From assembly GCF_041381155.1 (NCBI RefSeq), contig NC_091135.1:9148075-9212074 (forward strand): a stretch of 64,000 bases of DNA, read 5' to 3'. Source of the stretch: Argopecten irradians (lineage: Eukaryota; Mollusca; Bivalvia; Pectinida; Pectinidae). The position numbers were made by a program, and so were the translations under genes. This document shows, one piece after another, positions 23,206-33,493 of the stretch (its first letter is position 1; each line of letters starts with the position of its first letter). The notes below the pieces were generated by a model. The model worked only from the letters and a program-made list of their open reading frames with translations. It had not been told where the DNA came from and made no database searches.

Positions 23206-25080
23206 ATGCTGAAAACTATTACAGAGAGAAACTCCTTTTGTATCTGCCATGGAGAAATGAGCAAACAGATGTTCTTGGTAACTATGACACTTACGAGGAA
23301 CATTACAGAAACAAAGCTGATGTAGTTCAAGTAAAGCAAAGGGTTTATGAACACTTCATGGAAGAGTTAGAACAAGCTATACAACAGGCAGAAGACGACT
23401 CGTGTGACTTTGATGAAGTTGCCCCAAATACCGAACACATTGAGGCTGAAGATGCAGATGTTGGTAGTACACCTTCTGAGGATTTTATCCATTTTGACCC
23501 CGATTCTGTTCAGCATAAACATGTTGACATTGGACCTGAACTTGGCCTAGGGTCAAAACCATCAGATGTGGAAACTAGTGCAGTTCGCTTGCCTGATAAT
23601 GAGTACCACACACTGTTACAGTCTCTAAACCCCAAACAAAGAGAGTTTCACAATCATGTCACAAAGTTCATAAGAGATGAAGATGAACCATTGTTTGCCT
23701 TTCTCACTGGAGGAGCAGGAACAGGGAAATCTGTAGTAATTGATGCAGTGTATCAGACATTACATAGATTATTGTGCTCTGAAGAAGGGGAAGACCCTGA
23801 AGATGTCAGAATTATGTTATGTGCATACACAGGGAAGGCTGCATACAACATTGGTGGCACTACCATTGCTTCAGCGTTTCCACAAAAAAATGTATCAAAC
23901 ACAGCAACATATGCATGCTGACGAATTGAACTCTCTCAGAACAAAGTTCAGAAATTTGTCAGTTGTTATTATAGATGAGATTTCTATGGTTGGCAATAAG
24001 CTGCTAACATTTATCAATGAAAGGCTCCAACAAGTGAAAGGCAAAAAGACAGACTTTGGAGGAATCAGTGTTATAGCTGTAGGTGACTTGTATCAGCTTC
24101 AACCTGTTGCTGACTCTTGGATATTCAAAGATCTTTCAAGCCCTGGTCAAGGTTTGGCAACAAATTTATGGAAAAAACATTTCAAAGTGTTTGAACTTGA
24201 TGAAATCATGAGACAGAAAGGAGATGTTCCATTCACTGAACTTCTCAACAGACTTCGACATGGTGAATTATCTCCACAGGACAAGTTACTGCTTTCAGAA
24301 CGTAAGGTAGACCAGGGTCATGAAAGCTATCCCAGCTCTATTCCTCATCTCTTCATTGAAAACAGATTTGTAGATGACTTCAATTCAAACCTGATACAGA
24401 AACTTCATACAAGTAAAGTGACAGTCAAGGCTGATACAGACATTCTTTCACAAACTAAAATGTCAACAGAAGTGAAGAAAACCCTAGTTCAAGCCCTGCC
24501 TGACAAACAATCAACTACAGGACAGCTCAAAACTAGCCTCACAATAGCTGTCGACATGATATATGATATATCTGTGAATCTTGAAGTGAGTGATGGTTTG
24601 ACCAATGGAGCAACATGTGTTGTTAAACATATTGAATACAAAGATTCCAATACACGACCTGCGATTGTCTGGGTTCTGTTTAATGACCACAAAGTCGGAG
24701 TGAGCCGACGAAATCAATACAAGCACCTTTATACATCAGGTATTCATGAGAATTGGACACCAATCTTTGAAACAAAAAGAACTTTTGTATACAACAGAAA
24801 AACTTATGAAAGAATTCAATTCCCTCTTCAACCATCTGCAGCAAAAACAGTACACAAAGCTCAAGGTGCCACTCTGACTGATGTTGTGGTCAGTTTGAAT
24901 CAAACAAGAGTTCGAAAGATACCACATATCCATTATGTTGCACTTTCTAGAGTAAAATCCTTGAATAAGCTACATATCCTTGATTTCAATGAGCTAAGCT
25001 TGGCCAAAGATGAAGCAGTTGATTCAGAAATGCAAAGACTCAGAGAACATGTGTTAAAACTTTGCTTCAGACCACTGTAT
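23196..25080 (+). CDS. Helentron PIF1-type helicase region
   Basis: This SF1B helicase follows Rep after a frame change at an A8 run near 23196. Walker A is GGAGTGKS (23709-23732). Motif Ia lies in AYTGKAA. Walker B is VVIIDEISMVG (about 23964). Motif III is GDLYQLQPV. Motif VI-like is VHKAQGATL with YVALSRVKSL. A second change at an A7 run near 23885 separates Ia from Walker B. The family unwinds the displaced strand in rolling-circle transposition. All core motifs are intact, so the break pattern looks recent or technical. Confidence 0.9.
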
Positions 25081-25734
25081 GACATTGAAGCAGAAATAAA
25101 ATGTCTGTTCAACAATGCACGATCTCTTCACAAACATTTTGCCGACATTAAGTCTGATCCGAATGTCTGTGCTGCAGACATAATTGGAATAGCAGAATCC
25201 AGACTTTGCAACAGAGATACTGATGACACTTTTGCTTTAAGCGATTACCAAATTTACAGGAATGATTCTCACTGTTCAGGTACAAGGCCACACCATGGAC
25301 TTGTTGTGTATGTCAAAAGAAACCTTGAAGTGCTAACATCCTTGTCATTTTCTTCTGAAAATGTAGAGCTATCTTTTCTGGTAGTGAAATTGTCTTCCAC
25401 AATTCTACAGTATGTAGCTGTCTACAAAAAGCCTTCATGTTCATTCTCAATGTTCTCAGGTTTTGTTGAGACAAACTTGCTGCCTCATATTGATCCCCAA
25501 AAGGCGATTATGATAATGGGAGATTTCAATGTTGATCTGCAAAAGCCAACAAAGTCCTTTCTTGACTTTATGGAAAACACATTCAGATGCAAACAGGTTC
25601 TTGATGAACACACCACAAAGTCCCACACACAAATAGATCATATCTACACAAATGCATTATTCATACAAAATGGTGTCCTTGAGGCATACTGGTCTGATCA
25701 TAATATGATTTACAGTGCCATTAACTTACAGTAA
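25081..25734 (+). CDS. Helentron AP-endonuclease-like (EEP) domain
   Basis: Fused in frame behind the helicase, it runs from IKCLFNNARSL through IGIAESRL, GLVVYVKRN, IMIMGDFNVDL (25515-25535), TQIDHIYTNA and YWSDHNMIYSAI (SDHN at 25692-25703). Asp and Asn in GDFN and the terminal SDH are the catalytic signature of the EEP fold shared with LINE endonucleases. In Helentrons this domain is thought to derive from CR1-like retrotransposons. It ends with a TAA at 25732. Whether it cuts the target site is not known. Confidence 0.9.
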   Translation, partial: DIEAEIKCLFNNARSLHKHFADIKSDPNVCAADIIGIAESRLCNRDTDDTFALSDYQIYRNDSHCSGTRPHHGLVVYVKRNLEVLTSLSFSSENVELSFLVVKLSSTILQYVAVYKKPSCSFSMFSGFVETNLLPHIDPQKAIMIMGDFNVDLQKPTKSFLDFMENTFRCKQVLDEHTTKSHTQIDHIYTNALFIQNGVLEAYWSDHNMIYSAINLQ

Positions 25735-25736
25735 AG

Positions 25737-25742
25737 AATAAA
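25737..25742 (+). promoter_or_regulatory. Poly(A) signal of the Helentron
   Basis: AATAAA begins two bases after the TAA stop, so the transcript would have almost no 3' UTR before the hairpin. Confidence 0.6.
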
Positions 25743-25759
25743 ACCCGCCAATACTATAA

Positions 25760-25824
25760 TCTCTATCAAGCATGCTTTGCTCCATTCACATTGAGTGAAT
25801 GGTGCAAAACATACTTGGTAGAGA
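25760..25824 (+). repeat. 30-bp-stem hairpin 3' of the Helentron
   Basis: The left arm (25760-25789) and right arm (25795-25824) pair over 30 bp with four mismatches around a 5-nt loop (attga). The inner 14 bp (TTTGCTCCATTCAC) pair with one mismatch. It sits 25 bp after the stop codon, where rolling-circle transposons carry a termination hairpin. I infer that role; the element's last base is not fixed. Confidence 0.75.
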
Positions 25825-28393
25825 ACAGAGTGGTTTAAATAAGAGAGGGTTTCCACTCAATTTATTAGAAGCCTGTGTAATCATCTTAAAAGTATAAGGT
25901 AGCCTTATAAGGTAGCCTATCCATTAACTCTCAAAATGGATTACATAGGTTTCTGTAATTGTGAAATGTTCATAATTTATCAAATTCTTCTAGCATTTTG
26001 TTGTACTTATTACTGTTTAATATATCAACCATATTTTTGATATGATTGGTAAGAACTCAAATGAGGGGGTCTCAAGGTTTTAGAGTTGAAAAAGTATTCG
26101 AAAACTTATGGTAATTACTTTCATTCTAAAACGAAGATGAAACCTGAGAAAATATGCTGTTGTGTTGAGTGACAGTGACAACAAAGGATGGCTTAACATG
26201 CATCAAGAATTTAGAATACAGAAGTTATTGATGTTCAACTACATTTTGTAAAGTAAAATGTTTTTCATCTAAAAGAAGAAAAAGTTAGAGAAAAAGTGCT
26301 GTTGAAATTTTATCTTCTTCACTGCTGTTGCACTATATTAATTTGTTTTGTTGATGAATAGAAATTAATGTTTGCATTATTCTTGTGTGTACAATTTACA
26401 TGCTACAGTAATTGGATAGTTTATATTCATTGATTAAGGTTGTATATGTATACACATGCATGTCGCTAAAAATTGCTAAAAACTTTCGTATTATTTGATG
26501 TAATTTTTAAAATGCATCAAAGCGAAATGGTTACTGATATACATACTTCCAATCAATTATAAGTTAATTAATTTATCTGAAACTTCATACCACCAAATGC
26601 TATAATGTACAATATACATACAATACCTCTAATTATTAAATGAAAGTTGTTTAACTCATTATGGTTGTAGTTGCTTTAGAATTTTTTATCATGTTTATGA
26701 TTTGCAGACGTTAACATTTTTATGACATTATTATATGATAATGTTCAGTATAATGAGTCTTGTAAAATGGAATGATGTATAATAGTACATCATCATTGAA
26801 ATTGAAATGTATTAATTTACAAATCAATATATATTTCTGAATAGTGCAATTGACAAATAGCCTTGATATATTTGAAAGTGTATATTTATACATATAAAAG
26901 TTATCGAATATCTGTGTGATTGCACTCACATTATTGAAATATTTTTTCATTTACCAATTGACATATTACATGATGATTATACTATCTACAGATTTACTAG
27001 TCTGATCCATAAAACTAAGTACCACCATGGTAAGTATACATGGAGGGTGTCACTGGCCTGTCCGTAAAGGACGGTAAACTTCCCTCCATAAAACAAGCTG
27101 ATGCGGGTGGAACTAAAGCTGAAAGCAATCAAAATTTGCCAAAACCGAATATTTGGACAGACATATGTGATCATCATGTTTCGTGCTTACAATATACCTC
27201 AGATATGAAGGAAATAGTATATGTGGTGCATAAACAAGGTATTCAAGGCTTTTTATGGAAAAATACATTCTCATTTTGCTTGGAATATTTGTGATTTAAT
27301 TTTGCTTAAGTCGATACACATGTTTATGGTTTGTGTTTCACAAAGACATACAATGTAAATAAATGTTTAAAAAAACTACATTGTTTATCATTCTTTCCAA
27401 TTAGTACATTAGTCTTGCATCAAAAGATATCATCTGTAAGCATGTTTGAATATGCATTCTTGAACTAATATAAGGCAATCAAATAATAAAAAGTATCTAC
27501 TACTTGTATATATGTTACTTTAGTTTGTTTTCGGAGTTTGAACATCCTGTTAATCATCAGCAGTCATTTAAGGACATGTGAGATTTTAATAGTTGAGACA
27601 ACCGGATTACCTTGAGGATATCCTACAATCTACCACATTGTCATGATTTTTCTAAACAATACGACATTTGAAAAATTATTTTAAAATCCAGATATTTATT
27701 AATAAAAGGTTTTATTAGTAAAAGTCACCATTTTTTTTCAATAATATTTCAAATCTCGTATTTTCTGAAAAAAAATCACATGACTGTTAGGTATATTCAT
27801 CAGTCCATCCACCAAACACAAAAAATGTACGACCACATTTATTTTCATTGAGTTGGCCCCCTTTGCAATCTATAGCCAGAACTACTTTACATAGAATTGG
27901 AGCTCATGCAATCATTACACAGAGCTTATCAAGTTCACATTTGTCCAGAAATATACTGTAATGAAAAATAGTCTAAGGACCTTTGGTATTTATTTGATGT
28001 TGATATACTTCTGTTGTCAGACGAGTCTCATTAAAGTAACCTACGCTATCTACAAATGTATTCAAATTAAAGCAATATCTGTGAGTACACATCCTGTCAA
28101 CTGATCAGGTGACCGTTAAGGCCCATGGGCCTCTTGTTTCTTAATCTGGTCCCCTTTTGCGCTTAAACTTTCGTTTTCTTACCAGTTTAAGCGCTCAAGT
28201 GATAAGGATTTCAGCGTGTCTATAAGCACAAACCAGAAACGGGAAGGGAAAAATCGGACTTTCGTTCTTCGGATTTCCGAGCATCTGAAATAGGGGCGGT
28301 ATTTTTTTTATTGAACAAAAAAACTAATTCAACTATTCCTGTCGTTTAAAGATAAAACTTGTTATTCATCCATGGGTTGTACCATACGATCTC
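25825..28393. other. Mostly unstructured AT-rich DNA
   Basis: No gene is seen. 27026-27095 holds a small element with inverted ends (tggaggg...ccctcca) around 'tgtccgtaaaggacggtaaa'. 28105-28140 repeats the terminus 'gaccgttaaggcccatgggc' also seen at 11880. The short open frame at 27040 includes the small element and is not credible. Confidence 0.45.
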
Positions 28394-29515
28394 CAGTGGC
28401 GTAGGAAGATGAAACGTAATGGGGGCAAAGGTCCTCAATATTTCGACCCCCTCCCCCCCTCGCAAGCCCCGTATCCACGGTAGATAATTGATATATTTTT
28501 TCATATATTTTTACATACAATCCTTGTACACATCTATAGAAGTATTCCAAATTAAGGTGCGAGTTTGGGGGGGGGGGGGGGGGTCCGGGGTATGCCCTGG
28601 AAAAATATTACGATTAAGAATGACTGAGATGAGCTTTACGATGCATTTTGTTGAATTTGAGAGCGCCGAAGGCGCAAGATTTAGGTAAATGAAGAGTCTG
28701 GGGGTTGACCCGGGAAAAAAATTGCGATTTAGAATGGCTGAGATGGGTTTTATGATGTATTTTGATGATTTTGGGGGCGCCGAATGCGCGAGATTTTGGT
28801 GTTTGGGGGGTCCGGGGGTCTCCTCCGGGAAAAAATGTACGATTTAGAATCGTAGAGATGAGTTTTACGATGCATTTTGTTGAATTACGAGCGCCGAAGG
28901 CGCGATAATTTAGTTTATAAGGGGTCTGGGGGTCACCCCGGGAAAAAATGTACGATGTAGAATTGCTGAGATGAGTTTTACAATTTATTTTGATGATTTT
29001 AAAGCGTTCTTTACACGGTAATTTTTCTATTTAAAGTTACCCGCATTTAGAAATGATAATTGTGAGTGTTGTCATACCATTATGCAACCCAGCTCGATAT
29101 GAACATACCGGATTCACACCATCGGCACATTATTGTGTAACTCAAAATAAATATGAATTGATTGTCTTGCTAAGACATATAAACAAATTAATCTTTTAAG
29201 AAGCATACTTTGAAAAAGTATAATCCCTTGATGGACATTTTAAGTCTAGTTCGTGTGTATTGAATTTTTATTATTAAGATTTGAACATTACGTACTTGAA
29301 CGTTTTAGGAAACGCGCCGCGCAGCGGAAAATTTTCTAAATTGTAGTACAAAAATGTGAAAAAGGTCGCTTTTTTCTTTCAAATGTGCATTTTTAGAACA
29401 TTTCACTCGGCGAAAATGGGGTGAGGGGCAGCAAAACGACATGTTTGCCCCCCCCCCGTCCTGGGGAACGGGGGGGGGGGGGGGGGGCAATTGCCACCCG
29501 CTTCCTACGCCCCTG
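28394..29515. mobile_element. Non-autonomous inverted-repeat transposon, hAT-like
   Basis: The ends are CAGTGGCGTAGGAAG (28394) and CTTCCTACGCCCCTG (to 29515), complementary except for two positions. 'atctc' directly precedes the left end and directly follows the right end, a 5-bp duplication (6 bp if 'gatctc' is counted with a shifted edge). CAGTGGCG-type ends are typical of hAT elements, although those normally make 8-bp duplications. The 1.12-kb body has G17- and C9-type runs and a tandem repeat but no transposase. Confidence 0.75.
28560..29005. repeat. ~115-bp tandem repeat inside the hAT-like element
   Basis: About four diverged units carry 'ggtccggg', 'gggaaaaaatgtacgattta', 'gagatgagttttacgatgca' and a hairpin (gcgccgaaggcgc). 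Spacing is roughly 110-120 bp. The GC-rich hairpin is kept in three units. Confidence 0.75.
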
Positions 29516-30782
29516 ATCTCTAAATCGTAAGTGATCGAAACCTCTGGAGTATCGAGGATGTCGATGGTAGAGCATCTTTAAATACTTTCAATCCATTAAA
29601 ATAAGAAGCTCAAACTTTTCAATGATTGTAATAGCACAAAGTAAAATTACCGATGGTTGGCGGTCAACTGGTAGTACCTTTTAAAAACCCTATATAGATA
29701 ATTCAAAAATTGGCCGAACATACTTAAAAAATTCAATAATGATGACAAAAATGTCAATATACTTCCTCTTTAAAGATGCTTCATCGCCGACAGAGCATAA
29801 ATGATATCCATCATTTGAAACATAATTGGTGTTTTATCGTGTATATATATGCCTAAATAACACAAAAAATAACATTATATAATTTATTTCGCTTTTTGTG
29901 CATGCGCAATCATTACTTCATTCCATATAAGATAACGTGCCACGGAATTTTATCGGGATGCAATTAATTATTTTTCATATTTTTAACATGAAGTAAAATA
30001 AGAAGCTCAAACTTTTCAAAGGTGGTAATGGTGTAAAGTAAGTAACTTTTGAAACTGAAGAAAAATACGAAATCGTTTGCTCCTGTTTTTGATAGTGAAA
30101 AAATACCATTTGTCAGCGGTGGAGCATCTTTAAGAGTGCATGTTCTAATAGAAACGACTTTTAGTTTTTAAGCGTAAAACTGTAAAATAAGATTGACAAT
30201 TTTGTATAAACCCAAAGTTATACCAGAAATACTGCACTTATCATACCTTCCTAAACAATCGAAAATAAATGTCACTGGTTATGTTAAACTCATGTGTGTA
30301 AAACTGTTTAAACCAATACACTTAAAGTTTACTTAAGAACTTAAAGGGACGTGAACCTTAAATAAAGCGTTTTGTATGCTTAGACATGGTTTTCAGATGT
30401 TTATTGAATATTTATTACAATGGTTGGTTATCTAACACGACAGGAAAACGTGGGGAATAACTACCCCAAAAATGATTAAAAAAAGACCGTCATATTCTAT
30501 TTTTAGAAAACAAAACGAAAGCTGGCCGAAAGCGAGGTTATAATGAACAACAAACTTGCTGACATGATCTATGTCAATCGGAACACGGCATGATAAGTCT
30601 AGAAATATCCCAGCTGTTGTTGCATGCGTTCGATTTGAACGTTTTCGAATCTTCTATTGGTTCAGTTAATCGATATTGGACCAAATTTCTTACATGTATG
30701 ATGTTGATATGACAGTTTTCTCATAATGGTACCAATATGATAGTAGTTTTAAAATTAGTAATAACTTTTATTTTTGTTTCAG
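29516..30782. other. Upstream region of the zinc-finger gene
   Basis: AT-rich and non-coding. 'aaaataagaagctcaaacttttcaa' occurs at about 29598 and 29995, so part of this stretch is a diverged duplication. Its end (ttttatttttgtttcag, to 30782) is a strong splice-acceptor-like string, suggesting an intron in the 5' UTR of the next gene. Confidence 0.5.
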
Positions 30783-31016
30783 AGGTGTAATGAGTTGCAT
30801 TTGAACCGTTCCCTTCGAAATACACAGCATACTATGTTATTACTGAACTCTGAGACACGATTATATACGTGGAAATCTTCGTCTGAGCCTTGATCTAAGT
30901 GTCATTTTTTGGAAGAGGATTCATTGTTTCAACGTCTATCGTAGAGAAACCATCCAGGAACAATATACTCGTAACAGATTTGATTTTTGTATGTGTGTGA
31001 ACCAAAACAGTACAAT
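30783..31016 (+). other. Probable 5' UTR exon part of the zinc-finger gene
   Basis: It follows a pyrimidine-rich acceptor and runs without a second acceptor to the ATG at 31017. Upstream in-frame codons from 30987 are open but begin with TTG, so they are not used as the start. Confidence 0.5.
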
Positions 31017-33401
31017 ATGGAGGACACTGAAAATAAACAGTTCGAGTGTAAAATTTGTGGCAAGATATTTAGTTTGGCTGATCAAGACAATCATCTTAAA
31101 ATACATGCAAACGAGAAACCTTACAAGTGCAGCTTCTGTGGCAAAGAATGTGGCCGACCAGGTTACCTAACTGTACACATTAGAACGCATACCGGAGAGA
31201 AACCATACGTGTGTAATACATGCGGTAAAGGCTTTATGAGTTCAGCAAATCTTGCGTCTCATCTCAAAGTACACGAACTTGAGACGAGTACACACTGTGA
31301 TATTTGTGATATGAATTTCAGTACTCCAGATGAGCTTAAGGTACACTCAAGAACACACACTGAAAAACGTTTCAAGTGTGAATTGTGTGGCAAAGGATTT
31401 GATTCTTCGAGTTGTTTTAAAATGCATACAAAATTTCACGACAAAGGGAAGCCATACACGTGCGAAATATGTAGCAAAAGCTTTGTGGTACGCGCGTATT
31501 TAAAGGCACATCTTAGAACACACACCGACGAGAGACCATACAAGTGCGATACTTGTGGTAAGGCGTTTCGGAAGTCCACCCACCTTACTGCTCATACAAG
31601 AATACATACCGGTGAAAAACCTTTCAAATGTGATGTATGTGGCAAGACGTTCTGTACGTCAGGCGAGCTTGTGCTGCATGGAAGAGTCCATTCCGGGGAG
31701 AAGCCATACATCTGCAAGATTTGCAGTCAAGGATGTGTTTCTTCAAGTAGCCTCAAGGCACATATCAAAACACACTCAGCAGACACGTCTCACACGTGTA
31801 AGATATGTGGCAGAGGTTTTAAATCGCCAATCTACCTGAAGAATCATCTTAAAATACATGCCGAGAGAGAAAGGTCTTACAAATGTGGAATATGTGACTT
31901 AAGCTTTTTCACACCCCTGACTCTTAAGCAACATACGAAAAGACACGAAGACGATGTTCCTAGCCAGTGCGATTTATGTGATGAGGAGTTCCGTTCCTTA
32001 AAAGAACTCAAGCATCACAAAAAGACACACAACATCAAGAAGCGTTTCAAATGCGACATTTGCGATAAAACATTTAGTTCTTCAAGTTATCTTAACAACC
32101 ATGTCAAATACCACGACGAAGAAAAGCCTTACAAATGTGATATCTGTAGCAAACGCTACGGTTTACTTGGGACGTTGAAGAAACATTTACTAATGCACGC
32201 AGATGAGAGAAAATTCAAATGCGACATATGCAGCAAGAGCTTTTTGACATCATCAGTGCTCAAGCAGCATAAAAGGAAACATACGGGAGAGAAGCCGTAT
32301 AAATGTGAGATTTGTGGTAAGGGCTTTGTTTCCTCCAGTAGCAGAAAGATGCATCTAAGAACACATACTAAAGAGCAACCCCACAAGTGCGAAATTTGTG
32401 ACAAACGCTTTAGTCAGTTAGGAAACCTAAACCAGCATCTCAGAGTGCATGCTGGAGAGAAAACATTCAAATGCGATATCTGCCGAAAAGGATTTGCTTC
32501 TTCAAGCGAACTTCAGCTACATCACCGATCGCATACCGGAGAGAAGCCTTTTAAGTGCGAAATATGTGGTAAAAGGTTTAGCTCTTCAGGTTGCATAAAG
32601 AAACATATGAGAACCCATACCCAGGAAAGGCCTTACAATTGTACTTTTTGTGGTAAAGGCTTTAACCAAGCAGGGAATCTTAAAACGCATATCCGTGTGC
32701 ATACAGGAGAGAAGCCTTACAAATGTGATACGTGTGGTAAGGCATTTGGCCATTTAGATTCCCTTAAGATACATGTCAGAACACATACAGGAGAGAAGCC
32801 TTACAAATGCACCTTTTGTGGTAAAGGCTATAACCAAGCAGGGAACCTAAAAACGCATATCCGGGTACATACAGGAGAGAAGCCTTACAAATGTGATACT
32901 TGCGGTAAAGGATTTGCTCATTTAGATTCCCTGAAGAAACATGTCAGAAAAAATACCAAGGGGACGTTTAACAAATCTGTAATGTGTGGCAAAGGATTTA
33001 GCAAATCAGAAACTGTAGAAAAACACTCCGAACGTGTCGATTCTGGCGACGATATTTCGGGAGAAAATAACTGCCCTGTAACATTTGGGACAAACGTGAT
33101 AAAGACTGAGGTCGATGATACAAGAAATGACAGAGAAACCAACAGAGGAAGGGAAACAACTCGCCTTAGTGAGTTTGGCGATGTAAGGGGGACAACTCGC
33201 CTTAGTGAGTCTGACTGCTTAAGGGATACAACTCGCCTTAGGGAGCCTGGCACTCTCGGGGAAACACACAACACTAACCGTGGTAGTTCCGATATTGTGT
33301 ATCCTGGAATGCAGAAAATCAAGACTGAGGATGGTATTCCAGCGGTAACATATAGCGTAGAGAATGTCATGAAGCATTACAACGAAATCAATCAAATGTA
33401 A
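31017..33401 (+). CDS. C2H2 zinc-finger protein, 22 canonical fingers
   Basis: A 794-residue intact frame starting MEDTENKQF. It holds 22 canonical C2H2 fingers in a row (Cys-x2-Cys...His-x3-His), most joined by TGEKPY/F-type linkers. Two degenerate fingers follow: one ends in Asn instead of the last His, the next lacks its first Cys. Such arrays bind DNA in the nucleus, probably as a transcriptional regulator. No KRAB, SCAN or BTB domain is seen. The C-tail has three TTRLxE repeats (about 33156-33245) and two IKTE sites (VIKTEVDD, KIKTEDG) that fit the SUMO consensus. Fingers 20-21 and 22-23 are a near-identical duplication. The whole coding region lies in one exon. I cannot name an orthologue. 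Confidence 0.95.
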   Translation: MEDTENKQFECKICGKIFSLADQDNHLKIHANEKPYKCSFCGKECGRPGYLTVHIRTHTGEKPYVCNTCGKGFMSSANLASHLKVHELETSTHCDICDMNFSTPDELKVHSRTHTEKRFKCELCGKGFDSSSCFKMHTKFHDKGKPYTCEICSKSFVVRAYLKAHLRTHTDERPYKCDTCGKAFRKSTHLTAHTRIHTGEKPFKCDVCGKTFCTSGELVLHGRVHSGEKPYICKICSQGCVSSSSLKAHIKTHSADTSHTCKICGRGFKSPIYLKNHLKIHAERERSYKCGICDLSFFTPLTLKQHTKRHEDDVPSQCDLCDEEFRSLKELKHHKKTHNIKKRFKCDICDKTFSSSSYLNNHVKYHDEEKPYKCDICSKRYGLLGTLKKHLLMHADERKFKCDICSKSFLTSSVLKQHKRKHTGEKPYKCEICGKGFVSSSSRKMHLRTHTKEQPHKCEICDKRFSQLGNLNQHLRVHAGEKTFKCDICRKGFASSSELQLHHRSHTGEKPFKCEICGKRFSSSGCIKKHMRTHTQERPYNCTFCGKGFNQAGNLKTHIRVHTGEKPYKCDTCGKAFGHLDSLKIHVRTHTGEKPYKCTFCGKGYNQAGNLKTHIRVHTGEKPYKCDTCGKGFAHLDSLKKHVRKNTKGTFNKSVMCGKGFSKSETVEKHSERVDSGDDISGENNCPVTFGTNVIKTEVDDTRNDRETNRGRETTRLSEFGDVRGTTRLSESDCLRDTTRLREPGTLGETHNTNRGSSDIVYPGMQKIKTEDGIPAVTYSVENVMKHYNEINQM

Positions 33402-33487
33402 ACTAAATCAAGTTCTAATTTCATGTTTTTTTCCAATATAATTGTTTTTATATTTTATTTTCAAACGGAAGAAAAAAAGTATTTTTC

Positions 33488-33493
33488 ATTAAA
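33488..33493 (+). promoter_or_regulatory. Poly(A) signal (ATTAAA) of the zinc-finger gene
   Basis: ATTAAA lies about 87 bp after the stop, in AT-rich sequence ('tttttcattaaagttgattc'). It is the common variant signal. Confidence 0.5.

Larger units (their letters stand above)
17948..25824 (+). mobile_element. Helentron (Helitron2-type rolling-circle transposon)
   Basis: One coding unit runs left to right: tegument-protease-like domain, Lys/Glu-rich repeats, DUF6570-like Cys module, HUH Rep, PIF1-type helicase, AP-endonuclease-like domain. A C-terminal endonuclease joined to Rep/Hel is the hallmark of Helentrons. The 3' side has a poly(A) signal at 25737 and a 30-bp-stem hairpin at 25760-25824. 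The 5' end is uncertain. The frame breaks about seven times, mostly at A runs, plus one stop within a short repeat. The element is therefore inactive or carries sequence errors. Key residues (HxH, YxxxY, Walker A, SDHN) are all present. Confidence 0.92.

Noticed and set aside
27040-27294. 84-codon frame with a plausible start
   Set aside because: Its first third overlaps a small inverted-repeat element and the rest has no domain.
28362-29575. Short frames with poly-Pro or poly-Gly
   Set aside because: They lie in the hAT-like element and arise from its G and C runs.
30987-31016. Upstream in-frame start of the zinc-finger ORF
   Set aside because: It begins with TTG; the first ATG at 31017 is the natural start in a nuclear gene.
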